Shown: positions 44,066 through 52,548 of the stretch, one piece after another
Layout: the number at the start of each line of letters is the position of its first letter
Numbering within the stretch: position 1 is the first letter of the stretch
Assembly: GCA_030693705.1 (NCBI GenBank)
Contig: JAUYAB010000064.1
Span: 1-61,649 of the forward strand
DNA: 61,649 bases
DNA from: Ignavibacteria bacterium
Lineage (GTDB): Bacteria; Bacteroidota; Ignavibacteria; Ignavibacteriales; Ignavibacteriaceae
Reading direction: 5' to 3'
Position numbers and translations under genes: made by a program
The notes under the pieces: model-generated
Database searches by the model: none
What the model saw: the letters and a program-made list of their open reading frames with translations, nothing else
What the model was told of the DNA's origin: nothing

Positions 44066-47000
44066 GTGAAAAAGAAATCTTCGGAAATGTCCGCTTCATC
44101 TCATAAGAAAGAAAAAAAAGCAGAAAAGATTCCTTTGAAATCAAAAACTGCTGTTTCAAAGAATCAACCTTCCGAACATGAAGAATTTTTAAACAAGATT
44201 TTTGATCCGAATGACTTGCTTAACATGTTGGAAGGTTCCCTTTCTGCTAATTTTATATCGGTTCCCGCCGGGAAAATAATTTATTGTAATAAAGCGTTTT
44301 TGGATTTATTCGACTTTAAAACGAAAGAAGAAGCGTTTAACTTTCCAGTTGAAAAATTGTATCCTTCCTCCACAGCCCGCATTAATTTTTTAAAAGAGCT
44401 TAAAGCAAAGAAAAAATTAGATGGATTTGAAGCTGAACATATTACAGTTGATGGCAAGGTTATTTATACGCTGGAAAATATGGTGGGTGTTTTTGATGAT
44501 TCCGGCGAGTTAACTAAAATCATGGGAAATATCGTTGATATTACCGAACGCAAACAGGCGGAAGAAAGATTAAGAACAAGCGATCAAACTTACCGGGGAA
44601 TAATTAACAGCATTGATGAAGCTATTTATATTCAAGATGAACACGGGACATTTCTTGATGTGAATGACGGGGCGGTTAAAATGTACGGCTACACGCGCGA
44701 AGAACTCATCGGGAAAAATCCTCTTTTTGTTTCTGCAGAAGGGAAAAATGATATTCCGGACGTAATCCAAAAAGTTAACCTGGCGTTTGAAGGTATTCCG
44801 CAAGAGTTTGAATTTTGGGGAAAGAGAAAGAATGGAGTAATATTTCCAAAATCGGTAAGAGTTTATAGAGGAAAGTATTTTGAGAGAGATGTTGTAATCG
44901 CCATTGCACGGGATGATACCGATCGCTTCCTGGCTGATCAAAAACTTAAAGAAAGCGAAGAACTTTTCCGTAATCTGATCGAAAACATTACAGATGTTTT
45001 TTATGTTGTAGATAATCACGGCAGAATGAAATACTGCAGCCCTAACTTATTTGCTCTTACGGGATTTTCACCACAGGAAATTTTAGGACATTCTTATCTT
45101 CGTATTGTTGCTCGTACTGATAGGCAACGGTTTAAAGATTATTTTTTAAAAGAAACAAATGCCGGTACAATCGATACTACGACGGAATCCTTAGTAAGAA
45201 GGAAAGACGGAACAAATTTCTGGGCGGAACAGAATACTCGTATTGTTCGAGATAAAAATGGAAATGTTGTTGAATATAGGACGGTTACGCGAGATATCAC
45301 TGAACGGAAATTAGCCGAAGATGAATTAAGGAAAAAAGAAGATCAGATGAGGCTGCTTGTGGAAGGAACGCCTTATTTGTTCTTTTATACACAAAACACA
45401 TCCGGTTTAATTACCTATATTTCTCCTTCAGTCGAAAAAATTACCGGACACCCTGTTGAGAGCTGGTATAATCAGAAACATTGGTTTGTTACCGGTAATG
45501 AAATTAATCAAGTTGCAAAAGAAAAAACACACGCACACTTAAACGGAGACTTTACTAAAAACTCTATCTTACTAGAAGTTAAACATGCCGAAAATCATCC
45601 CATTCTTCTTGAAATATTTGAAAACCCGATAAAAGTGAATGGAGTTGTTGTGGGGCTGCAGGGTGTAGCTCGTAATATCACGGAACAAAAACAAATAGAA
45701 CAAAAACTGAAAGAAAGCGAAGAGTTGTTCCGCAATATTGTAGAAAATATTTCAGATGTATTCTATATTGTAGACAAACAAGGAATAATGAAATATTGCA
45801 GCCCAAACTTCTTTACGATAACGGGTTTTTTACCAATGGAAATATTGGGACACCAGTACGTCCGCATTATTGCCCCGGTTGATCGAAGACAAGTTATTGA
45901 ACATTATATAAATGAAACAAAAAGAGGTGTGCTTGATACGAATCTTGAAGTAAGAGTAGCAAGAAAAGACGGACAAATTCATTGGGTTGAACAAAACACC
46001 AGAATAGTTCGAGATGAAAAAGGAGAGGTTCTTGAATACAGAAACGTTGCCCGCGATATTACTTACCGGAAACACGCAGAGGATGCGTTAAAGAAAAGCG
46101 AGGAGTGGTTCAGAAATCTTTTTGAAAAAGCGAGTGATGGAATATTTCATCTTTCGCCCCGTGGTGAGATTTTAAAGGTAAATAAGGCGTTTGCCGTGAT
46201 GCATGGATACACGGTTGAGGAGATGCAGAAAATGAACCTGAAAGACCTTGATACGCCGGAAAGCTCTCTGCTGTTTCCAGAACGAATGCGCCGGATGCTG
46301 GCAGGAGAAAACTTAACATTCGAGGTCGAACATTATCATAAAAATGGTCATACGTTCTCTTTGGAAGTTGCCGCAAGTATGGTCACGGTGGGAAGCGACA
46401 GGTTTTTCATAGCGTTCCATCGCGATATTACCGAACGGAAACAAGTTGAAAACGCATTACGGGAAAGCGAAACAACCTTTAGAAGATTATTCGAAGAATC
46501 TGCCGACTCCATTTTACTGCTTGATGATACCGGTTTTTTTGCTTGCAACCAGGCGACGGTTTCTCTGCTCGGATATTCGTCCAAGGAAGAATTTCTAAAA
46601 AAACAGCCTTGGGAGATTTCTCCGGAAAGGCAGCCTGACCGTATGCTTTCAAGTGAAAAAGCCGTATTGATGATAGCAAAAGCAGAGCAACAAGGATATA
46701 ATCGTTTTGAATGGATTCACATAAAAGCTGATGGAACAGAATTTCCGGTTGAAGTGCTCTTGACGCCAATCGTAATTAAAGGCAAACAAGTTTTTCATTC
46801 AATCTGGCGCGATATCACCGAACGGAAACAAGCTGAAGATGGGTTACGCGCAAGCGAAGAACGCTTTAGACTTATTTCCAATTTAACTTCAGATTACCTA
46901 TTCGCAACAAAAATAAACGAGGATGGCAAAGTTGAATTTGACTGGGCTACGGGCGCTTTCGAGAAGATCACCGGCTACACCATTGAAGAATATATAGCGG

Positions 47001-49909
47001 TCGGTGGTTGGAGAGCAGTGGTGCATCCCGGTGACCGTGAAAAAGATTTGATGGACTTTCAAAAACTTCAACGGAACGAAAAAGTTATCAGCGAAGTTCG
47101 AACAATACAAAAAAACGGAAATGTTGTCTGGACGAGATCTTACGCTCATCCGATCTGGGATGAAAAAGCTAACAGATTGGCCGGAATTTACGGTGCAGCA
47201 CAAGACATCACTCAACAAAAACTTGCTGAAGAAGATTTAAGAAAATCTGAATTACATTTTCGTTCCGTCTGGGAAAATTCTGCCAGCGGAATGAGATTGA
47301 CAGATAAAACCGGTATAATTACTGCCGTCAATTCTGCTTTTTGCCAAATAGTCGGTAAAAAGAAAAATGAATTGGAAGGATTTAGATTAGAAGAAATTTA
47401 TACCGAACCCGAAAGAGCGAGTGTTCGAGAAAAACATATTCAACGCTTTAGTGAACGAAATGTACATAAACTTGTTGAAAAGGAATTTCTCCTTTGGAAC
47501 GGGAAAAAGGTTTGGTTACGAGTTGTTAATTCGTTTATTGAAAGTGACGCCGAAAAACCTTTGTTGCTCGGTGTCTTTACGGATATTACAGAACAAAAAA
47601 TTTCCGAAATGGAAATCAAAAAACTTTCTCAGGCGGTTGAACAATCTGCCGGGGCAATTGTTATTACGGATGTTAAGGGAGATATTGAATACGTAAATAA
47701 AAAATTTGAAGAAATCAGCGGTTATTCATTTGAGGAAGTTAAAGGAAAAAATCCCCGCATTTTAAAATCGGGCGATACTTCTTCCGACGAATACAAAAAA
47801 ATGTGGGAAACCATCTTAGCCGGAAATGAATGGCGGGGAACGATGCATAATAAACGAAAGGATGGCTCCCTTTATTGGGAAGCGACTACCGTTTCTCCTA
47901 TGAAAAATAAAGAAGGAAAAATCACGAACTTTTTAGCAATTAAAGACGATATCACTCAGGATAAAATAAAAGAAGAACAATTAATGAAATCTGAATTACA
48001 CTTTCGTTCAATCTGGGAAAATTCTTTAGATGGAATGCGGCTGACCGATGAAAACGGAATTATCGTTTCGGTAAACAATGCATTCGCAAAACTTTTTGAA
48101 AAAGACAAGAATGAAATAATCGGGAAACCTTTCCCGGTAGTCTACGGCCAAAATTCGGGCTTTAATGATATCAATTCCTTCCGAACCAGATTTAAGGAAC
48201 GAACGATCACGCCGTTTATGGATAAAGACATAACATTGTGGAATGGTAAACCGATGTCTCTCGAACTCACCAACTCATACGTTGAAATTGAAGGACAATC
48301 ACCCCTGGTGTTAAGCATCTTCCGGAATGTTTCCGATAAAAAACAATCGGAACAGAAAATTCAACTTCTTGCTCATTCAATTGAAAGCATAGGCGAATGT
48401 ATCTCTATTACCGATGTAAATAATTGTCTTCTCTTTGTGAACGACGCGTTTATTAAAACTTACGGTTACTCAAGAGAAGAATTAATTGGAAGTACAATAA
48501 ATATTATCCGTCCCGATGGAGATTCTCAAGAAAATCTTCAAGAAATTATATCCACAACAATAGGAGGCGGGTGGAAAGGCGAAGTGGTAAATAGAAGAAA
48601 AGACGGCACAACCTTCTCTGCTTATTTATCTACTTCCGTGATAAATGATGATGAAGGAAATCCCATCGCCCTTATAGGAGTTGCCTCCGATATAACGGAT
48701 ACGAAAAAATCGAGAGAAGAATTAATCCTTGCGAAAGTAAAAGCTGAAGAAGCAAATAAAGTTAAAACCAACTTTCTCGAAAACATGAGCCACGAACTCC
48801 GTACACCGATGATCCCGATACTTGGCTTCACGGAACTTATGGAAGCAATGGAACTGCCTGATGAAGTGAAGAGTATGGCTGCAATGATGAACAAAAGCGC
48901 TAACCGGTTGATGGATACGTTGAATATTATTCTTGATCTTGCACAGATTGAGAAGGAACGTGTTTTATTGAAGCCGGCACAAACGAATCTACTCGCCATT
49001 GTAGAAGAAGTCTGCGGATTGTTTCAGCCGATGGCTAAAGAAAAAAATCTTTATCTCCGCTCTGAAGCTGCCGCCAATGCTCTTACAATAAATACCGATG
49101 CGCGGATACTACGGCATGCAATTAACAATCTGATTAACAATGGGCTTAAGTTCACTCAAAAAGGAGGAGTAACTATTAAACTTTCAACCGAAGATTCCGG
49201 AAATGAGAATTTTGCTATCATCCGGGTTTGTGATACCGGAATAGGAATTCCTAAGGACAAGCAAGACATCATCTGGGAAGAATTTCGGCAGGGGAGTGAA
49301 GGCATTGGAAGAAGTTTTGAAGGAAATGGTCTCGGCTTAACGATTACTAAAAACTTTGTTGAACAACTAAAAGGAAAAGTCTGGGTCGAAAGTGAAGCGG
49401 GTAAAGGTTCAACCTTTATCATAAAGCTGCCTAATGTAGAACAAGTAATTTCAAAGGAGAAAGAACTTTTGAAAGAATCAGTTGAAACGGTGAAACCGAT
49501 AACTAAACAAGAAGCGCCGCCGGATGAGAAGTTACTAAAGAAAGTACTTTACGTTGAGGATGAAGAAATTTCTTTCTCGGTTGTTAAACACTTCCTTAAA
49601 AATAAGGTCTCGCTTGACTGGGCAAGAAATGGTCAAGATGGAGTAGTATTGGCAAAGGGAAACAAATACGCTGCTATTTTGATGGATATTAATCTTGCCA
49701 AGGGAATTGACGGAATGCAAACCACTAAACTTATCCGCGAACTCCCGCAATATAAAAACACCCCAATTATTGCAATAACTGCATTTGCTATGCGCGGAGA
49801 TAAAGAAGAATTTCTTGGCGCCGGCTGCTCGCATTATATCTCAAAACCATTTTCCAAAACTGCATTGCTGGATTTGATTAAAGAAGTGTTTGGAGAAAAA
49901 GCGGAGTGA
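44066..49909 (+). CDS. Giant soluble hybrid histidine kinase with about twelve PAS domains
   Basis: 1947 residues with a GTG start after AAAGAGG. No signal peptide or membrane helix is seen. Twelve PAS/PAC units, most ending in a DITERK-like motif, begin at about residues 50, 173, 298, 427, 552, 680, 802, 932, 1062, 1187, 1310 and 1436. The kinase core follows: His1576 in ENMSHELRTPM, then the ATPase domain (CDTGIGIP, GNGLGLTITKN), and a C-terminal receiver (about 1824-1945) with Asp1874 (ILMDINLAKG). Units 3 and 5 are nearly alike, and units 9-10 resemble 11-12, which points to internal duplication. Ligands are unknown. Confidence 0.95.
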   Translation: MKKKSSEMSASSHKKEKKAEKIPLKSKTAVSKNQPSEHEEFLNKIFDPNDLLNMLEGSLSANFISVPAGKIIYCNKAFLDLFDFKTKEEAFNFPVEKLYPSSTARINFLKELKAKKKLDGFEAEHITVDGKVIYTLENMVGVFDDSGELTKIMGNIVDITERKQAEERLRTSDQTYRGIINSIDEAIYIQDEHGTFLDVNDGAVKMYGYTREELIGKNPLFVSAEGKNDIPDVIQKVNLAFEGIPQEFEFWGKRKNGVIFPKSVRVYRGKYFERDVVIAIARDDTDRFLADQKLKESEELFRNLIENITDVFYVVDNHGRMKYCSPNLFALTGFSPQEILGHSYLRIVARTDRQRFKDYFLKETNAGTIDTTTESLVRRKDGTNFWAEQNTRIVRDKNGNVVEYRTVTRDITERKLAEDELRKKEDQMRLLVEGTPYLFFYTQNTSGLITYISPSVEKITGHPVESWYNQKHWFVTGNEINQVAKEKTHAHLNGDFTKNSILLEVKHAENHPILLEIFENPIKVNGVVVGLQGVARNITEQKQIEQKLKESEELFRNIVENISDVFYIVDKQGIMKYCSPNFFTITGFLPMEILGHQYVRIIAPVDRRQVIEHYINETKRGVLDTNLEVRVARKDGQIHWVEQNTRIVRDEKGEVLEYRNVARDITYRKHAEDALKKSEEWFRNLFEKASDGIFHLSPRGEILKVNKAFAVMHGYTVEEMQKMNLKDLDTPESSLLFPERMRRMLAGENLTFEVEHYHKNGHTFSLEVAASMVTVGSDRFFIAFHRDITERKQVENALRESETTFRRLFEESADSILLLDDTGFFACNQATVSLLGYSSKEEFLKKQPWEISPERQPDRMLSSEKAVLMIAKAEQQGYNRFEWIHIKADGTEFPVEVLLTPIVIKGKQVFHSIWRDITERKQAEDGLRASEERFRLISNLTSDYLFATKINEDGKVEFDWATGAFEKITGYTIEEYIAVGGWRAVVHPGDREKDLMDFQKLQRNEKVISEVRTIQKNGNVVWTRSYAHPIWDEKANRLAGIYGAAQDITQQKLAEEDLRKSELHFRSVWENSASGMRLTDKTGIITAVNSAFCQIVGKKKNELEGFRLEEIYTEPERASVREKHIQRFSERNVHKLVEKEFLLWNGKKVWLRVVNSFIESDAEKPLLLGVFTDITEQKISEMEIKKLSQAVEQSAGAIVITDVKGDIEYVNKKFEEISGYSFEEVKGKNPRILKSGDTSSDEYKKMWETILAGNEWRGTMHNKRKDGSLYWEATTVSPMKNKEGKITNFLAIKDDITQDKIKEEQLMKSELHFRSIWENSLDGMRLTDENGIIVSVNNAFAKLFEKDKNEIIGKPFPVVYGQNSGFNDINSFRTRFKERTITPFMDKDITLWNGKPMSLELTNSYVEIEGQSPLVLSIFRNVSDKKQSEQKIQLLAHSIESIGECISITDVNNCLLFVNDAFIKTYGYSREELIGSTINIIRPDGDSQENLQEIISTTIGGGWKGEVVNRRKDGTTFSAYLSTSVINDDEGNPIALIGVASDITDTKKSREELILAKVKAEEANKVKTNFLENMSHELRTPMIPILGFTELMEAMELPDEVKSMAAMMNKSANRLMDTLNIILDLAQIEKERVLLKPAQTNLLAIVEEVCGLFQPMAKEKNLYLRSEAAANALTINTDARILRHAINNLINNGLKFTQKGGVTIKLSTEDSGNENFAIIRVCDTGIGIPKDKQDIIWEEFRQGSEGIGRSFEGNGLGLTITKNFVEQLKGKVWVESEAGKGSTFIIKLPNVEQVISKEKELLKESVETVKPITKQEAPPDEKLLKKVLYVEDEEISFSVVKHFLKNKVSLDWARNGQDGVVLAKGNKYAAILMDINLAKGIDGMQTTKLIRELPQYKNTPIIAITAFAMRGDKEEFLGAGCSHYISKPFSKTALLDLIKEVFGEKAE

Positions 49910-50095
49910 GGAAAAGGGAAGCGGTCATTTGTCAATAGCCGGAAGGCATGTGAATTTTGATTTCTAAAACTGTAAAATTGCATGATTGTATTGTATCCCC
50001 GCTTAAATCCTTGTTTTGCGGAACTCGATTTACTAACAAGCCTGCCCGGCTTAGACTGGGATTAATGATATTTGATCCAGCGAAATAGAAAGGCA
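49910..50095. other. Intergenic region after the giant kinase
   Basis: No intact gene. A 19-codon open stretch near 50029-50088 (NKPARLRLGLMIFDPAK, ending TAG) looks like coding debris in line with the next entry. Confidence 0.35.
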
Positions 50096-50330
50096 GATTT
50101 AACGGGACATGTTTTAGAAGTTTATTACTTGCAGGGGAAAGAATTCGAAGCGATCGTTGCGGTTTGTAGCGTGCTTGGCGAGAAAAAAGGATAAAACAAA
50201 CACTTCATTTGAGAATAATACGGTTCTGGTTCTGCCAGGTTGTGAGTTGGCGAAAATTGCCAAACAGGAAATGGACAAAGTTGATATTCTTAAGTCACCT
50301 TACGTAGTTATAAAGCGAAAGAATTCTTAA
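50096..50330 (+). pseudogene. Possible gene debris, family unknown
   Basis: Two overlapping open pieces in different frames: 50096-50194 (DLTGHVLEVYYLQGKEFEAI, then VAVCSVLGEKKG, stop) and 50196-50330 (SFENNTVLVLPGCELAKIAK, then QEMDKVDILKSPYVVIKRKN, stop). Both have protein-like composition but no start codon. This may be a frameshifted remnant; it is not assignable. Confidence 0.35.
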
Positions 50331-50379
50331 TCATAATCGTTTTCTTAATCCTACTCGTTTTTTTGTAATTAAGGTAGAT

Positions 50380-50486
50380 TCAGCCGAAGGCTGACAGGTA
50401 AGAAAAAGATTAAGATTATGATTAAGAAACCAATTCAATCTTTTGCGTAACGTGAGTTATTAATAATAAATCCGCGACTTCGCGGA
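50380..50486. repeat. Composite intergenic repeat with hairpins
   Basis: TCAGCC-GAA-GGCTGA (50380-50394, cf. 42478-42492), then AAAGATTAAGATTATGATTAAG (reverse of the block at 40538 and 42523), then TGCGTAACGTGAGTTA (50444-50459; the same word is the outer arm at 19995-20013), and hairpin TCCGCGA-CT-TCGCGGA (50471-50486). Confidence 0.65.
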
Positions 50487-50583
50487 CTATTGCCTAACCT
50501 GTGGTTCCCAAAACTGATGATCTTTTGCGGCATTCCGCAAAGTATGAAAACCTGGACGGGAAGAAAGTAAAAACAAAATTTAT

Positions 50584-50856
50584 TTACTGAGAATTGAGAA
50601 GTTTATCATAATCATTATGAGAACCTATCCAAAACCAAACTATCGTAGTTTCATCTTTAAGAATACCGACAGCTCGCCATCCAGGACCAATGCGGATTGA
50701 ATAAAAAGACTTTGATGTATGAACTTTTTTAAAATCTAAACTTGGATGTTGAGAATTTTCTTTCCAGAGGGAATAATTTTTTCGAGCAGTTTTTTGAACT
50801 CTTTCAGGAAGTTTTTTGAAGAGAGAGATAAAGTTTTTTGTTACTTCTGAATTCAC
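50584..50856 (-). CDS. RelE/ParE-like toxin
   Basis: 90 residues of the RelE/ParE fold: KNFISLFKKLPERVQKTARKNYSLW, SLDFKKVH, SFYSIRIGPGWRAVGILKD and IVWFWIGSHNDYDKLL. Start is GTG, overlapping the antitoxin stop as GTGA. RelE-type members cleave mRNA on the ribosome; ParE-type members hit gyrase; the target is not decided here. Second gene of the pair. Confidence 0.85.
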   Translation of the reverse strand: MNSEVTKNFISLFKKLPERVQKTARKNYSLWKENSQHPSLDFKKVHTSKSFYSIRIGPGWRAVGILKDETTIVWFWIGSHNDYDKLLNSQ

Positions 50857-51065
50857 AATTCATCAAAACCTTGATTGGATGTTTTTGATTCCTTCGAATC
50901 ACGAACTGCTTCATCAGCTAAATTCGTAAGTTTATCGAGAGATGATTCTTTTTGCCATTTCAATTCGCTATCAATATCTTGAAGCAGTTGTTGGGCTATT
51001 TCATTCTGTATTTCTTGTGGCAGAAGTGAAACTTTATTTAGAACTTCACTTAATAAATTCGTCAT
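50853..51065 (-). CDS. Antitoxin of the RelE/ParE-like pair
   Basis: 70 residues: LSEVLNKVSLLPQEIQNEIAQQLLQDIDSELKWQKE, then an acidic tail. The pattern fits small helical antitoxins placed before RelE/HigB-type toxins. It is assigned mainly by position, size and the 4-base overlap with the toxin gene. Confidence 0.75.
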   Translation of the reverse strand: MTNLLSEVLNKVSLLPQEIQNEIAQQLLQDIDSELKWQKESSLDKLTNLADEAVRDSKESKTSNQGFDEL

Positions 51066-51172
51066 AATATTTTCCTTTTTATTTGCAAAGTTACAGCATA
51101 ATTGTAAAACAGCAAGAGTAAAAATAAATCAACCAAGACACAGTGGTTTTTCAATGTCTTGGTAGAAATATT

Positions 51173-51634
51173 TTACACCCCAAACTGTTTTAAATGATAA
51201 TCAAAATGGAGATAGATTATTCTTCCCCATTGTTCTCTGCCAAAAGAACCGAATGCGCCGTGAGGTTGATAGTTGAAACTGCTGTCTTTCTCAAGAAAAT
51301 CAGAGACAATTTTTTTAAGCAGCGTTTTATCGTTTTCAAATGAAGTGGGCTTGGTTCCGTTTCCTTTTGCCAAATCGATTTCAGAAAAGGTTTTTACTTT
51401 TCCTTTTGGCGCGGGCATTCCAAGTAACACAAGTTTGGAAGCAATTGTTCGAGAAAAGAAATTGCTGAAATCTTTAACCTTAATTTGGTTTATCGCTACT
51501 CTTACTTGATCGGCTAAATGGCAGAGCATATCGTTAACGGACATTTTTCCCCATAACGCGTTATCGGTTTCTGTCAAAATACTAATTCTTGAAAAAATCT
51601 CTTCCCTGTTGCTGGTATTTAGAATATTTTTCAT
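51173..51634 (-). CDS. DUF1569 (DinB-like) protein
   Basis: 153 residues from the ATG at 51634; the frame is open for a further 27 codons upstream, but these would lie across the predicted promoter. The four-helix DinB-like fold is indicated by LWGKMSVNDMLCHLADQVRVAI and the end GREQWGRIIYLHFDYHLKQFG, with His residues for a metal. The function is unknown; relatives include thiol transferases and many uncharacterised stress proteins. Confidence 0.8.
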   Translation of the reverse strand: MKNILNTSNREEIFSRISILTETDNALWGKMSVNDMLCHLADQVRVAINQIKVKDFSNFFSRTIASKLVLLGMPAPKGKVKTFSEIDLAKGNGTKPTSFENDKTLLKKIVSDFLEKDSSFNYQPHGAFGSFGREQWGRIIYLHFDYHLKQFGV

Positions 51635-51665
51635 CAGGCAGTCACTCCAAAAGTTTTTATTCAAT

Positions 51666-51698
51666 GAAAATATACTTTCCATTGACTTTAATTGCAAG
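51666..51698 (-). promoter_or_regulatory. Candidate promoter of the DUF1569 gene
   Basis: On the minus strand CTTGC (51698-51694), 19 bases, TATATTTTC (51674-51666). The predicted start near 51659 lies 25 bases before ATG 51634 and excludes the longer start at 51715. Confidence 0.55.
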
Positions 51699-51720
51699 AA
51701 GAAAATGCAAGACAATTTTC

Positions 51721-52011
51721 TTAAGCGATTCTCCTTAAAATCGCTCTTACGTCTTGAAATTTCATATCTTCTTCATCGGAGACTAATTTGTAAAATGGAC
51801 ATTCAACACACTTAGCCAAATGAAGAGCAAGAACTTTTTGTGATTCACAAGATTCTTTAATAGCCCAGCAAGCTCTGCCTCCGTTAATCCCGTTATTTAG
51901 TTTATCAATTTTTTTTTCAATAGCCGCCGGACAAACCCCAAGGGAATCAACATTAACCCCGCCGGGTTCTCTGCCGCAATTTTTATATTCCCAGCAATTA
52001 AGTTTCACCAT
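51721..52011 (-). CDS. Two-CW domain protein, copy 2
   Basis: 96 residues. Cysteine pattern NCWEYKNCGREPGG, LGVCPAA, NGGRACWAI, SCESQ, AKCVECPFY. The two CW sites and the later cysteines match the small two-CW family; metal or iron-sulfur binding is likely but unproven. It is a close paralogue of the next gene upstream (52082-52381), from which it is separated by 70 bases. Confidence 0.8.
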   Translation of the reverse strand: MVKLNCWEYKNCGREPGGVNVDSLGVCPAAIEKKIDKLNNGINGGRACWAIKESCESQKVLALHLAKCVECPFYKLVSDEEDMKFQDVRAILRRIA

Positions 52012-52081
52012 TATAAAACATCTCCATTCGAATAAATTATTAGTTTACAAAAAATCATTAATACCTTCGATGACTATTAAC

Positions 52082-52381
52082 TCATCGAAGTTTTGCAAGA
52101 ATAGCTCTTGCGCTTTCATGGTTTGCACCTTCTTCGGCACCGACCAATTGGTAGAATTCGCATTGCATACAATTAGCGAGTTTAGCGGCAAATGTCCCTT
52201 GAACTTTTCCACCACATAAAGTTCCGGTTATTGCCCAGCACGCACGTCCGCCGTTATTTCCGTTATTAATTCCGTTCACACGTTTTTCAATGGAAGCGGC
52301 ACAGACTCCCAATTCAATAACTTTCGAACCACCGGGTTCTCTGCCACATTTTTTAAATTGCCAACAATTTACTGCGTTCAT
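52082..52381 (-). CDS. Two-CW domain protein, copy 1
   Basis: 99 residues from ATG 52381, which has a good AAGGAG site; eight more codons are open upstream. NCWQFKKCGREPGG, LGVCAAS, NGGRACWAITGTLCGG, ANCMQCEFYQLV. In other bacteria the same domain is often fused to PAS or chemotaxis modules, which hints at redox or gas sensing. No partner gene is evident here. Confidence 0.82.
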   Translation of the reverse strand: MNAVNCWQFKKCGREPGGSKVIELGVCAASIEKRVNGINNGNNGGRACWAITGTLCGGKVQGTFAAKLANCMQCEFYQLVGAEEGANHESARAILAKLR

Positions 52382-52484
52382 GCGTTTCTCCTTTATTTGA
52401 CTCATTATCGGAAAAAAATAAATATAGTTGATGCTGCTGAGCGGGACGAAGTTAGATATTTCTTTTACTGATTTTCTTCTAAAG

Positions 52485-52511
52485 TTTTTGTTCCTATAAA
52501 ATATACTTTTG
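52485..52511 (+). promoter_or_regulatory. Candidate promoter of the aldehyde dehydrogenase gene
   Basis: TACTTTTG (52504-52511) matches TAnnTTTG exactly. The nearest upstream TTTTTG ends at 52490, a spacing of only 13, so the -33 element is poor. The start would be near 52518, before ATG 52549. Confidence 0.35.
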
Positions 52512-52548
52512 ATTAACTTTGCTCTTGAGAAGAAAAGGAAATTTTAAA

